Source: Paenarthrobacter aurescens
GTDB taxonomy: Bacteria > Actinomycetota > Actinomycetes > Actinomycetales > Micrococcaceae
NCBI RefSeq assembly: GCF_041549525.1
Contig: NZ_CP157456.1
Span: 2,480,001 to 2,544,000, forward strand
Direction: 5' to 3'
DNA: 64,000 bases
The position numbers and the translations under genes are program-made. Under the pieces are notes generated by a model that saw only the letters and a program-made list of their open reading frames with translations, was not told the DNA's origin and searched no databases. Positions 1 through 8,463 of the stretch are shown here, one piece after another (positions within the stretch are counted from its first letter, which is position 1; each line of letters begins with the position of its first letter).

Positions 1-58
1 AAGAGTACGACGCCGGCACCGCAGGCCCGGCGGGTTGGCCCACCGCCGTCGTGGACTA
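1..58 (+). CDS. 3' end of an unidentified gene (partial)
   Basis: Only the last 18 codons lie in the window; the frame reads EYDAGTAGPAGWPTAVVD and stops with TAA at 56-58. The Tyr-x-Ala-Gly-(Thr/Ser)-x-Gly-Pro pattern recalls the C-terminus of glucose-6-phosphate dehydrogenases (YxAGSWGP), but this is too short to be sure. The gene runs toward glnK and shares the hairpin at 78-116 with it. Confidence 0.4.
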
Positions 59-77
59 AAGCCAGAGCAAACAGCGC

Positions 78-116
78 AAGCGGGCCGGGTACCTTTCAGT
101 GGTACCCGGCCCGCTT
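78..116. terminator. Bidirectional hairpin between the unknown gene and glnK
   Basis: A perfect 16-bp inverted repeat (78-93 and 101-116, arm AAGCGGGCCGGGTACC) encloses a 7-base loop. It sits 20 bases after the plus-strand stop and 18 bases after the glnK stop on the minus strand, so it can end transcription in both directions. T-rich tracts beside it are short, as is common in actinobacteria. Confidence 0.85.
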
Positions 117-133
117 CTTGTTGAGCATGGGAC

Positions 134-472
134 TTAGATTGCGGCTGCGCCGCGCTCTCCGGTCCTGACCCTTACTGCTTCATAGACATCCACGGTCCAC
201 ACCTTGCCGTCACCGGCGCGGCCTGTGTTTGAGCTGGCGATGAGGACATCAAGGATGTCATCTGCCTGCTCGTCCGTGGCGAGGACCTCAATGCGGATCT
301 TCGGGAGCAGGTCCACGTTGTATTCCGCTCCGCGGTACACCTCGGTATAGCCTCGCTGGCGGCCGTAGCCACTTGCCGCGCTGACCGTCAGGCCCTGGAC
401 CCCGTATGATTCGAGGCCTTCCCGGACTGCTTCAAGCTTTTCGGGACGGACGATCGCTGTGATGAGCTTCAT
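134..472 (-). CDS. glnK: Nitrogen regulatory protein P-II
   Basis: A 112-residue PII signal protein, the usual family length. PII trimers sense ATP/ADP and 2-oxoglutarate and gate the ammonium channel AmtB at the membrane. The T-loop is intact, with Tyr51 in the GAEYNVD segment, the site of uridylylation or adenylylation in this family, and the C-terminal part has the expected TGRAGDGKVW element (residues 83-92). The start codon overlaps the amtB stop by four bases (469-472, ATGA), so the two are translationally coupled. No glnD follows: the next gene downstream is on the opposite strand and ends at 58, so a modifying enzyme for Tyr51 would have to be encoded elsewhere. Confidence 0.96.
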   Translation of the reverse strand: MKLITAIVRPEKLEAVREGLESYGVQGLTVSAASGYGRQRGYTEVYRGAEYNVDLLPKIRIEVLATDEQADDILDVLIASSNTGRAGDGKVWTVDVYEAVRVRTGERGAAAI

Positions 473-1800
473 GCCTGGACACTCTCCTTGCCTTCTGCGG
501 GGGTCTTGGCTGCAGCGGGATCGGACTTGCCTGTCACTGCGTTATGCAGGGGCTGGAAGCTGCCACCGTGGCCGTTGACGCCGAACTCGTAAGCTGTCTC
601 AGCGTGGAGACTGAGGTCGACACCAACGTTTTCCTGCTCGGTGGAGACCCTGAAGCCCATGGTCTTGTGGATGGCAAAGGCAATGATGGCCGTCATGATC
701 GCCGAGAAAGCGATCGCGATACCGGCTGCTGCGAGCTGTGCCCACATCTGGGTCCAGCCGCCGCCGTAGAAGAGGCCGCCGCCCACTCCATCAGTGGACT
801 TGGCGATGAAGCCCAGTGCCACCGTGCCAATGATGCCGGAGACGAGGTGGACGCCAACAACGTCCAGGGAGTCATCAAAGCCCCAACGGAACTTCAGGCC
901 TACTGCCAGGGCAGAGGCGACACCGGCAACTACGCCCAGGCCCAGGGCACCAATGGGGTCTACGTTTGCGCAGGCCGGGGTGATGGCCACCAAACCGGCA
1001 ACCACACCGGATGCTGCGCCGAGGGAGGTCGGGTGTCCGTCGCGGATGCGTTCGGTGATGAGCCAGCCGATCATAGCTGCTGCAGGGGCTGCGAGGGTGT
1101 TGATCCAGATCAGGCCGGCCTGTTCTGCAGTGGTAGCCGCGCCACCGTTGAAGCCGAACCAGCCGAACCAGAGGATTGCAGCGCCGAGCATCACGAAGGG
1201 AATGTTGTGGGGGCGGTGGTTCGGGTCCTTGCCGAAGCCGCGGCGGTTGCCGATGATGAGGACCAGGACCAACGCTGCAACACCTGCGTTGATGTGGACC
1301 ACGGTGCCACCGGCAAAGTCGATGGCCGGGCCGAGGGCCTTGCCAATGGCGCCTTCCGGACCGAAGAGGCCGCCACCCCAGACCATGTAGGCCAGCGGGC
1401 AGTAGACCAGCGTGACCCAGACCGGAACGAAGATGCTCCAGGCGCCGAACTTGGCGCGGTCGGCGATCGCACCACTGATCAGGGCGACGGTAATGATGGC
1501 GAAGGTGGCTGCGTAGCCGATCTTGATCATTGCATCCGGTGTGGTCTCAACACCTGCAAGGCCGAAGGCAGCAAACGGGTTACCCACGATTTGCATGAAA
1601 CCTTCGCCGGAGCTCATCGAAGCGCCCCACAGCACCCAGACAACGCCCACGATGCCGATGGAGATGAAGCTCATCATCATCATGTTCAGGGCTGCCTTGG
1701 CGCGTGTCATGCCGCCGTAGAAAAATGCCAGACCAGGTGTCATGAACAGCACAAGCGCCGCCGCCACCATGACCCATACGTGACCTGCGGTAAGTTCCAT
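469..1800 (-). CDS. amtB: Ammonium transporter
   Basis: A 443-residue Amt/MEP/Rh-family channel with about eleven membrane segments. It conducts ammonium/ammonia across the cytoplasmic membrane. Both pore histidines are visible, one in the signature DFAGGTVVHINAG and the other in VVGVHLVSGIIG. The cytoplasmic C-terminal tail (EQENVGVDLSLHAETAYEF) is the part that contacts GlnK in the family, followed by a variable Ala/Lys-rich end. An in-frame start 12 codons earlier exists, but ATG at 1800 is preceded by AGAGGAA at a good distance and gives the usual MELTAGHVW-type N-terminus. The first gene of an amtB-glnK operon; expression is presumably nitrogen-controlled, although I found no convincing GlnR box. 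Confidence 0.95.
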   Translation of the reverse strand: MELTAGHVWVMVAAALVLFMTPGLAFFYGGMTRAKAALNMMMMSFISIGIVGVVWVLWGASMSSGEGFMQIVGNPFAAFGLAGVETTPDAMIKIGYAATFAIITVALISGAIADRAKFGAWSIFVPVWVTLVYCPLAYMVWGGGLFGPEGAIGKALGPAIDFAGGTVVHINAGVAALVLVLIIGNRRGFGKDPNHRPHNIPFVMLGAAILWFGWFGFNGGAATTAEQAGLIWINTLAAPAAAMIGWLITERIRDGHPTSLGAASGVVAGLVAITPACANVDPIGALGLGVVAGVASALAVGLKFRWGFDDSLDVVGVHLVSGIIGTVALGFIAKSTDGVGGGLFYGGGWTQMWAQLAAAGIAIAFSAIMTAIIAFAIHKTMGFRVSTEQENVGVDLSLHAETAYEFGVNGHGGSFQPLHNAVTGKSDPAAAKTPAEGKESVQA

Positions 1801-2076
1801 GGTGCACGTTCCTCTCTTGCTAGATCTGCGGTTCAACCGCTGTCCTGACGCCGTTTTGCGTCCTGCTTAAGAGTTTTGTGCCGCCGTGTTTCACCTGCGC
1901 AGGTTTTACATTGCGCGCTCGTTACAACAACCTCCCCAACGTAAATGGTGCATATCCCCGGTGTTACGGATATGTTTCAGGCGTCGGACTTCACAGGAAA
2001 TACCCGGTTTCTGACCACATGCACCTCAAGATCCCCAGTTTCATCACCCGGAACCCATATGAAGGACCAGCACCGT
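1801..2076. promoter_or_regulatory. Divergent control region of amtB and the MFS gene
   Basis: This 276-base gap lies between two divergent genes. The clearest structure is a perfect 12-bp palindrome, ACCTGCGCAGGT at 1893-1904, roughly 93-104 bases before the amtB start. Several GTTTC/GTTAC-like pieces surround it but do not give the spacing expected for an actinobacterial GlnR box. No gene is visible here. Confidence 0.4.
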
Positions 2077-3315
2077 ATGACCCAGTCGCCCAGATCCGTC
2101 AAAGCCCCAAGGATCAGGCCGGAGAAGGCGCCCCTTCCGCGCGACATCAAGGTGATGTTGGCCGCGGCCTTCCTGATCGCCCTGGGCTTTGGCTTGGTGG
2201 CCCCTGTTCTGCCGCAATTCGCCACGACTTTTGATGTTGGCGCTACCGCTGCCGCTGTCATTGTGAGTATCTTCGCGTTCATGCGGCTGGTCTTCGCCCC
2301 TGCCGGTGGTGCCCTGATGGGGCGGTTCGGCGAACGGAACGTGTACGTCTCCGGGCTGCTGATTGTGGCAGTGTCCACTGCGGCATGTGCCTTCGCGCAG
2401 GACTATTGGCAACTGCTGATTTTCCGGGGTCTGGGCGGGGCAGGCTCGGTGATGTTCACTGTTGCCGCCATGGGATTGCTCATCCGTCTGGCACCGCCCG
2501 AGCGCAGGGGCCGGGTCTCCGGCGCCTACGCCTCGGCATTCCTGATTGGAAGCGTGCTGGGTCCTGTAGTGGGAGGGCTGCTGGCAGGCTTCGGCCTCCG
2601 GGTACCTTTCCTTGCCTACGCCGGAGCACTGTTGGTGGCAGCCTTGGTAGTGCGCACCCTGCTCAGCGGCGAAGGCACCGCGGCAGAGGACGCCGCACCC
2701 GCACCGGCCATGACCCTCAAGGAAGCCCTGGCCGACTCTGCTTACCGTGCCGCCATTTTCTCAAGCTTCGGCAACGGCTGGGTGACGTTTGGCGTCCGCA
2801 TGGCCACTATCCCGTTGTTCGCCGTTGCGGTTCTCCAATCGGCACCGGAGACAGCGGCTTGGGCGCTGGCGATCTTTGCCGTGGGCAACGCTTTGGCGCT
2901 GACCTTCAGTGGGCGCCTCGCGGATGCGTGGGGACGTAAGCCACTGCTGATCCCCGGACTGGTCATCACCGGCGCAGCCACAGCAGTCATTGGCCTGACC
3001 ACTGACCTGACTGGATTCCTCATCGCCTCTGCAGTGGCGGGATTCGGCTCCGGCCTGCTGGGCCCGGCGCAACAGGCTGCGGTGGCTGACGTCATCGGCC
3101 GTGGACGCTCGGGGGGCAAAGTGCTTGCCGTCTTCCAAATGGCTGCTGACACCGGCGCGATCGTTGGTCCGATCGTGGCGGGGCTGCTGGCTGACCGTTT
3201 GGGTTATGGCTGGGCCTTCGGCATAACCGGCGGCGTGCTCCTTTTGACCGCCGTGGCCTGGCTGCCGGCGCGGGAACCTTCGAAGCACTCCCCCGCCGGC
3301 CACAACGCTAGTTGA
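2077..3315 (+). CDS. MFS transporter, drug:H+ antiporter-like
   Basis: A 412-residue major facilitator with twelve predicted membrane helices in two six-helix halves. The first half has the start PVLPQFA after helix 1 and a motif-A loop GGALMGRFGERN between helices 2 and 3; the second half repeats this as SGRLADAWGRKP. These features fit the DHA1 efflux group (tetracycline/multidrug exporters); the substrate cannot be read from sequence. ATG at 2077 has AAGGA ten bases upstream; ATG at 2059 would add six residues. The 3' end overlaps the end of ftsY by eight bases on the other strand. The gene separates ftsY from amtB and runs against its neighbours, so it looks like an insertion into a conserved neighbourhood. 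Confidence 0.85.
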   Translation: MTQSPRSVKAPRIRPEKAPLPRDIKVMLAAAFLIALGFGLVAPVLPQFATTFDVGATAAAVIVSIFAFMRLVFAPAGGALMGRFGERNVYVSGLLIVAVSTAACAFAQDYWQLLIFRGLGGAGSVMFTVAAMGLLIRLAPPERRGRVSGAYASAFLIGSVLGPVVGGLLAGFGLRVPFLAYAGALLVAALVVRTLLSGEGTAAEDAAPAPAMTLKEALADSAYRAAIFSSFGNGWVTFGVRMATIPLFAVAVLQSAPETAAWALAIFAVGNALALTFSGRLADAWGRKPLLIPGLVITGAATAVIGLTTDLTGFLIASAVAGFGSGLLGPAQQAAVADVIGRGRSGGKVLAVFQMAADTGAIVGPIVAGLLADRLGYGWAFGITGGVLLLTAVAWLPAREPSKHSPAGHNAS

Positions 3316-4513
3316 GCAGTGCGTCCACGAAGCTTTCTGCGTCGAACGGCGCAAGATCGTCCGGGCCTTCACCCAAGCCAATAAGCTTCACCGGGACACC
3401 CAGTGACTTTTGGATCGCCACAACAATGCCGCCCTTGGCAGTTCCATCCAGCTTTGTGAGCACAATGCCGGTGATGTTCACTACCTCCGCGAACACGCGG
3501 GCCTGGTTCAGGCCGTTCTGTCCCGTGGTGGCATCGAGGACCAGCAGGACCTCGTCCACCTCGGCCAGCTTCTCAATGACCCGCTTGACTTTGCCCAGCT
3601 CATCCATCAGGCCGGTCTTGTTCTGCAGGCGTCCCGCGGTGTCCACCATCACCACGTCCACTTCCTGATCGATGCCGGCCTTCACGGCCTCGTAGGCAAC
3701 GGAAGCGGGATCGGCGCCGTCGATGTCGGACTTAACGGTGGGAACACCCACGCGCTGGCCCCAGGTAGCCAGCTGCTCGGCAGCAGCGGCACGGAAAGTA
3801 TCGGCGGCGCCCAAGAGGACGTCCTTGTCTTCGGCTACCAACACACGTGCCAGCTTGCCCACGGTGGTGGTCTTGCCCACGCCGTTCACACCAACAACAA
3901 GCACGACGGCGGGCCGGTCACCCTTACGCTCGACGTTCAACGAACGGTCCATGCCTGGATCCACCAGCTTGATCAGTTCCTCACGGAGCATCGCCTTGAC
4001 GTCCTCAGGGCTGCGGGTGCCCAGCACCTTGACGCGCTCACGCAAAGCATCCACCAGCTGCATGGTGGGTTCGGTGCCAAGATCGGCCAGCAGGAGGGTC
4101 TCTTCCACCTCGTCCCAGACGTTTTCGTCGATCTTGTCGCCGGACAACAATGCCAGGAGGCCCTTGCCCAGAATGTTGTTGGACTTGATCAAGCGGGCGC
4201 GAAGGCGGGTGAGCCTGCCTTCCACCGGCGCAGGAGTATCGATGGCAATGGTTTCGAGCCCGGCGGCGTCGTCCGGGACATCCGTATCTTCCACCGTGCC
4301 GTCGAAGGTGGGAGCGGGGGCCTTCACCGCATCCGGGCGGTCCTCCACAAGGGTTCCGCCGCCTGCTGCCGACGACTGGACGGGATCGTTTGCGTCACGC
4401 GTTCCGGGGTACTTGGCGCCGGTCTTCCGGGCTTTCATCAGTACCGGCACGAGTCCGCCGACCACTACGAGCGCAGCGAGAATGGACAGAATTATGGGTA
4501 GGAAATCGTTCAC
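3308..4513 (-). CDS. ftsY: Signal recognition particle receptor FtsY
   Basis: A 401-residue SRP-receptor GTPase that docks SRP-ribosome complexes at the membrane for co-translational insertion. Unlike the E. coli protein it begins with one hydrophobic segment (about residues 6-26), then an acidic linker, then the N and G domains. The P-loop GVNGVGKTTT is at 208-217, DTAGR at 291-295 and the TKLDGTAKGG element at 353-362. It follows smc by 20 bases and is probably co-transcribed with it. Its last eight bases overlap the convergent MFS gene. Confidence 0.97.
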   Translation of the reverse strand: MNDFLPIILSILAALVVVGGLVPVLMKARKTGAKYPGTRDANDPVQSSAAGGGTLVEDRPDAVKAPAPTFDGTVEDTDVPDDAAGLETIAIDTPAPVEGRLTRLRARLIKSNNILGKGLLALLSGDKIDENVWDEVEETLLLADLGTEPTMQLVDALRERVKVLGTRSPEDVKAMLREELIKLVDPGMDRSLNVERKGDRPAVVLVVGVNGVGKTTTVGKLARVLVAEDKDVLLGAADTFRAAAAEQLATWGQRVGVPTVKSDIDGADPASVAYEAVKAGIDQEVDVVMVDTAGRLQNKTGLMDELGKVKRVIEKLAEVDEVLLVLDATTGQNGLNQARVFAEVVNITGIVLTKLDGTAKGGIVVAIQKSLGVPVKLIGLGEGPDDLAPFDAESFVDALLN

Positions 4514-4533
4514 TCCCCTACCTTCTCATAAAG

Positions 4534-7500
4534 CTATGCCCCGGCACCGAGCCTCTGGCTGATCACCGTTGACACGCCATCGCCCCTCATGGTCACTCCG
4601 TAAAGTGCGTCTGCCACTTCCATGGTGCGCTTCTGGTGGGTGATCACAATCAACTGGCTGGACTCACGCAGTTCCTCAAAGATGGTGATGAGGCGCCCCA
4701 AGTTGGTGTCATCCAATGCCGCTTCCACTTCATCCATGACATAGAAGGGCGAAGGCCGGGCTTTAAAGATAGCCACCAGCAGCGCCACTGCAGTGAGCGA
4801 GCGTTCCCCGCCGGAGAGCAGCGAGAGCCTCTTGATTTTCTTGCCCGCCGGACGTGCTTCCACTTCGATGCCCGTAGTGAGCATGTCGTCAGGATCAGTG
4901 AGTACCAACCGGCCCTCGCCGCCGGGGAAAAGCCTGGCGAAAACGTGGTCGAACTGGGCCGAGGTGTCAGCAAAGGCCTCCGTGAACACCTGCTGGACAC
5001 GGTTATCCACTTCCTTGATGATGTCCAGCAGGTCCTTGCGGCTGGACTTGAGGTCCTCCAGCTGCGAGCTCAGGAACTGGTGCCGTTCCTCCAAAGCAGC
5101 GAACTCTTCCAAAGCAAGCGGATTTACTTTGCCAAGGGCGGCCAGCTCACGTTCGGCTTTCTTCAGCCTCTTCTCCTGCTCAGCCCGGACGAATGGAATC
5201 CCTTGGATAATGGCGTCGCCGTTTTCATCAACGGGCGCCCGGAGTTCAGCCCACTTATCCGTGGTGGCTCCTGCGGGCAACGGAACCGGCTGATCGGGGC
5301 CGTAATCGGCAATGAGCTGCTGGGCGGACAGACCCAACTCTTCAATGGACCGCGCCTCGGCAGCCTCGATGCGAAGCCGCTGCTGTGTCCGGGCCATCTC
5401 GTCGCGGTGCACTGAGTCCGTCAATTCGGCAAGCTCCCGCGCCAAGGCGTCATTGCCGGAGCGGACTCCGGCAAGTTCCTGCTCAAGCTGTTCCCGCTGC
5501 TGTTCGGCGACGTCACGCTCATAGGCGGCAACGTCCACCGAAACGTCAATAAAACGGAGAGTTTGCTCCACGGCGGAGGCAACCGCCGCCGCGCGCTGGG
5601 CCTGCGCACGCCGCCGCTGCGCACGTCGGGCGGCTTCCTCACGGGCCCGGCGCTCGGCAGCTGCAGCCCTTTCAAGTGATGCAGCCCGGTTGCTGATGGC
5701 TCCCAACTGCTCCTCAGAAGTCCTCAGCGCGAGCCGGGCCTCGGTTTCCGAGGCCCTGGCAGCCCTGGCAAGGGCCGCGAGTTCGTCCCGCTGATCCGTG
5801 GAGGGCTCTTCATCCGGAGCTTCCTGGGCCGCGGCAAGGCGTTCGGCAGCGACTTCCAGGTCCAGTTGGGCTTCTGCGATGTTTGCTTCGGCTTTGGCCA
5901 TGGACGCAGCAAGCCTCTCGCTTTCGCCAACGGCACTGCGGAGAACCGAGTTCAGGTTGCCCAGGCGTTCAGCTACAGCGGCAAGGCGGGCATCGGATTC
6001 GTGCAGACGCTCCAGCGCGGCGTCGGCCCGGTCCTGTGCTTCGACGCGGCGCGCTTGGGCACCGGCCAGGGCGAAGCGTCCACGTTCCAGACGGGCAGTG
6101 ACCTCCTGAAGCCGGGCAACGGCGTCGTCAACGGCTGCCTGAACTTCAAGCAGCGACGGCGCGGTTGCCGAACCTCCCGTAATTGTCAGGGAGGTCAGAA
6201 TGTCTCCCTCGCGGGTGACGGCTGTGAGGTCAGGGTGGTGGGTAAGGAGGGCGGCTGCAGCTTCCAGGTCATCGACGACGACGGTTCCGGCCAGGAGCGC
6301 GATCACTCCTTGGGCAGCTGGATCGGTAACTGTGAGGACTTCGCTTGCCTGCTGAGAACCTGCGGGCAGCTCAAGGGCGGCATCGGGGGTAGCGCCACGG
6401 CTGTCATATCCGGCCAGTAGCAATGCTGCCCGGCCGGCGTCGTCTTCCTTGAGTCGGCGGATCGCTGCGAAAGCGGTGCCGGCATCGGCAACTACCAAAG
6501 CGTCCGAGGCACTCCCCAGGGCGGCAGCTATGGCGGCCTCGTATCCAGGCTCGATGCTCAGCAATGCGGACACAGGCCCGAGGACGCCCTCGGCCGTTAA
6601 AAGACTCCCCGAGCCGTCCTTGCGGTTGAGCCCCAGCTGAAGGGCGTCGCGGCGGGCCGTCAGGGCGTCCCGTTCCCGGACTGCTTCGCGCTCGGAAGCT
6701 TTCAGCTCCTCGATTTCCGCGAGGACTGCGTCAAGGACGTCGTTCGCACTCTCATAATCAGCGTCGAGGCTTTCCTCACCATCCTCAACGCCGGCTACTT
6801 GTGACTCGAGGGCAGTGAACTCGCTTTGGGCTTTACGGCGACGTTCATCACCAGCAGCCAGGGACTCCCTGAGGCGGCCCCGTTCGGCCTCGGCAGCCTC
6901 AGCCCGGGATCTGGCCGCAGCCACTTGGCCTGCCAATCTGGCCAGGCCCTCGCGGCGGTCGGCAGCTGCGCGCAACATGGCCGTCAGGCGCTTGTCCTCG
7001 GCAGCTGCGAGCGCTTCGGCCGAGTCCTTCGCCACGGTGGCTTCCAGGAGCGCTGCCTGCTTGGCCAGGATGTCGTGTTCAAGGGCGGCCTGTTCTTCCC
7101 GGACCCTGGCAGCCTGGCGTTCAAGTTGTTCGGGGTCGCGTCCGGTATCCGGGGCAGCCTCGGCCGAACCCAGGAGCCTTCTGCGTTCGGTGGCCAGGGA
7201 TCCGAGTGAACGGAGCCGTTCCCGGGTTGCCGAGAGCTGATACCAGTGATCACGTGCCGCGTTCAGTCGTGGCGTGGCCTCGGCGGCTTGCTGCTCCAGT
7301 ACAGCCTGGCGTCGCCTGCCGGTGCCAAGCCCTGCTTCAACTACTTGACGGCGTTCCTTGAGGGCAGCTTCGTCGGCAACGTCCTTTTCCAGAGTGGTGG
7401 TCAGTTGAACGAGGTCATCTGCCAGGAGGCGGGCGCGGGCATCCCGGACGTCGAACTGGACTGTCTGGGCGCGGCGGGCGATCTCTGCCTGCTTGCCCAA

Positions 7501-8112
7501 GGGGGTCAGTTGCCGCCGTATCTCCGCCGTGAGGTCACCGAGCCGGGCAAGATTGGCCTGCATGGCTTCGAGTTTTCGGACCGTCTTTTCCTTGCGGCGG
7601 CGGTGCTTGAGGATTCCTGCGGCTTCTTCAATGAAGCCCCGGCGGTCCTCCGGGGTGGCGTGGAGCACGCGGTCCAGTTGGCCCTGTCCAACGATGACGT
7701 GCATCTCCCGGCCCAGGCCGGAATCGGAGAGAAGTTCCTGGATGTCCAAGAGCCGGCACGGCGCCCCATTGATGGCGTATTCCGAGCCCCCTGTACGGAA
7801 CAGGGTCCGGGAGATGGTCACTTCGCTGTATTCGATGGGCAGCGCGTTGTCCGCGTTGTCGATGGTCAAGGCAACATGTGCCCGGCCCAGAGGTGGCCGG
7901 CCGGAGGTGCCCGCGAAAATGACATCTTCCATCTTGCCGCCACGGAGGGTTTTGGCCCCCTGCTCTCCCATGACCCAGGCCAAGGCATCCACCACGTTGG
8001 ATTTGCCCGATCCATTGGGGCCGACGACGGCGGTGACACCGGGCTCAAAGTCGAAGGTCGTGGCCGACGCAAACGACTTAAATCCTCGGACAGTCAAACT
8101 TTTCAGGTGCAA
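4534..8112 (-). CDS. smc: Chromosome segregation ATPase SMC
   Basis: A protein of about 1192 residues with the five-part SMC layout: N-terminal ATPase half with Walker A GPNGSGKSN at 31-39, long Glu/Arg/Ala-rich coiled coil, central hinge, return coiled coil, and C-terminal half with the signature LLSGGERSL and Walker B FYVMDEVEAALDD. SMC with ScpAB condenses and individualises sister chromosomes. I place the start at TTG 8110-8112 because the product then begins HLKSLTVRGFKSF after the initiator, matching the family, and AGGAG lies 12 bases upstream. The open frame continues to 8217, but that extension looks non-coding. First gene of the smc-ftsY pair. Confidence 0.95.
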   Translation of the reverse strand: MHLKSLTVRGFKSFASATTFDFEPGVTAVVGPNGSGKSNVVDALAWVMGEQGAKTLRGGKMEDVIFAGTSGRPPLGRAHVALTIDNADNALPIEYSEVTISRTLFRTGGSEYAINGAPCRLLDIQELLSDSGLGREMHVIVGQGQLDRVLHATPEDRRGFIEEAAGILKHRRRKEKTVRKLEAMQANLARLGDLTAEIRRQLTPLGKQAEIARRAQTVQFDVRDARARLLADDLVQLTTTLEKDVADEAALKERRQVVEAGLGTGRRRQAVLEQQAAEATPRLNAARDHWYQLSATRERLRSLGSLATERRRLLGSAEAAPDTGRDPEQLERQAARVREEQAALEHDILAKQAALLEATVAKDSAEALAAAEDKRLTAMLRAAADRREGLARLAGQVAAARSRAEAAEAERGRLRESLAAGDERRRKAQSEFTALESQVAGVEDGEESLDADYESANDVLDAVLAEIEELKASEREAVRERDALTARRDALQLGLNRKDGSGSLLTAEGVLGPVSALLSIEPGYEAAIAAALGSASDALVVADAGTAFAAIRRLKEDDAGRAALLLAGYDSRGATPDAALELPAGSQQASEVLTVTDPAAQGVIALLAGTVVVDDLEAAAALLTHHPDLTAVTREGDILTSLTITGGSATAPSLLEVQAAVDDAVARLQEVTARLERGRFALAGAQARRVEAQDRADAALERLHESDARLAAVAERLGNLNSVLRSAVGESERLAASMAKAEANIAEAQLDLEVAAERLAAAQEAPDEEPSTDQRDELAALARAARASETEARLALRTSEEQLGAISNRAASLERAAAAERRAREEAARRAQRRRAQAQRAAAVASAVEQTLRFIDVSVDVAAYERDVAEQQREQLEQELAGVRSGNDALARELAELTDSVHRDEMARTQQRLRIEAAEARSIEELGLSAQQLIADYGPDQPVPLPAGATTDKWAELRAPVDENGDAIIQGIPFVRAEQEKRLKKAERELAALGKVNPLALEEFAALEERHQFLSSQLEDLKSSRKDLLDIIKEVDNRVQQVFTEAFADTSAQFDHVFARLFPGGEGRLVLTDPDDMLTTGIEVEARPAGKKIKRLSLLSGGERSLTAVALLVAIFKARPSPFYVMDEVEAALDDTNLGRLITIFEELRESSQLIVITHQKRTMEVADALYGVTMRGDGVSTVISQRLGAGA

Positions 8113-8463
8113 GGCGCTTCGGTTCTCCTGGGTGGCCCGGGTGTCTGTATCCACTAAATCTACTGCGGTTTGCGCGAAATCTACGGATCTGAAAGCGGAA
8201 GCCCTTGCAGGTGGCATGCCGCACCCCTACACTCCTGCCAAGGGTTACTTGGCGGATTTGTTCCTGTGATCCGGCTTCGGCTTGAACTTCTGTTCGGTCA
8301 TTGCCGGGTCCGGTCCCGATCTTTGGGAACTTTCATCCGCGCCAACCCCGTGTTTCATAACTGAAGATCTTGGTTTGACCCTGGCTGGGGAGCGGCAAGC
8401 AGGGGGCTGCGTTCAATTGCGTGGCCCTGTCTTAGCATTCGGCGTACCACTCCAGGAGTTCTC
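8113..8463. other. Intergenic region between smc and the DUF4082 gene
   Basis: This 351-base stretch separates divergent genes and should hold both promoters. I see a short inverted repeat, GCCAAG-N5-CTTGGC at 8237-8253, and a TTGACC at about 8375, but no convincing matching -10 box. No small gene or RNA is supported. It marks the left edge of the accessory block. Confidence 0.5.

Noticed and set aside
544..1848. Long plus-strand open frame opposite amtB
   Set aside because: It is antisense to a clear membrane protein, rich in Asp/His/Gly/Cys from the reverse of Ala/Val/Gly codons, and has no ribosome-binding site or family match.
1870..1950. GlnR box upstream of amtB
   Set aside because: GTTTC, GTTTTAC and GTTAC pieces are present, but spacing does not fit GTNAC-n6-GNAAC in either direction.
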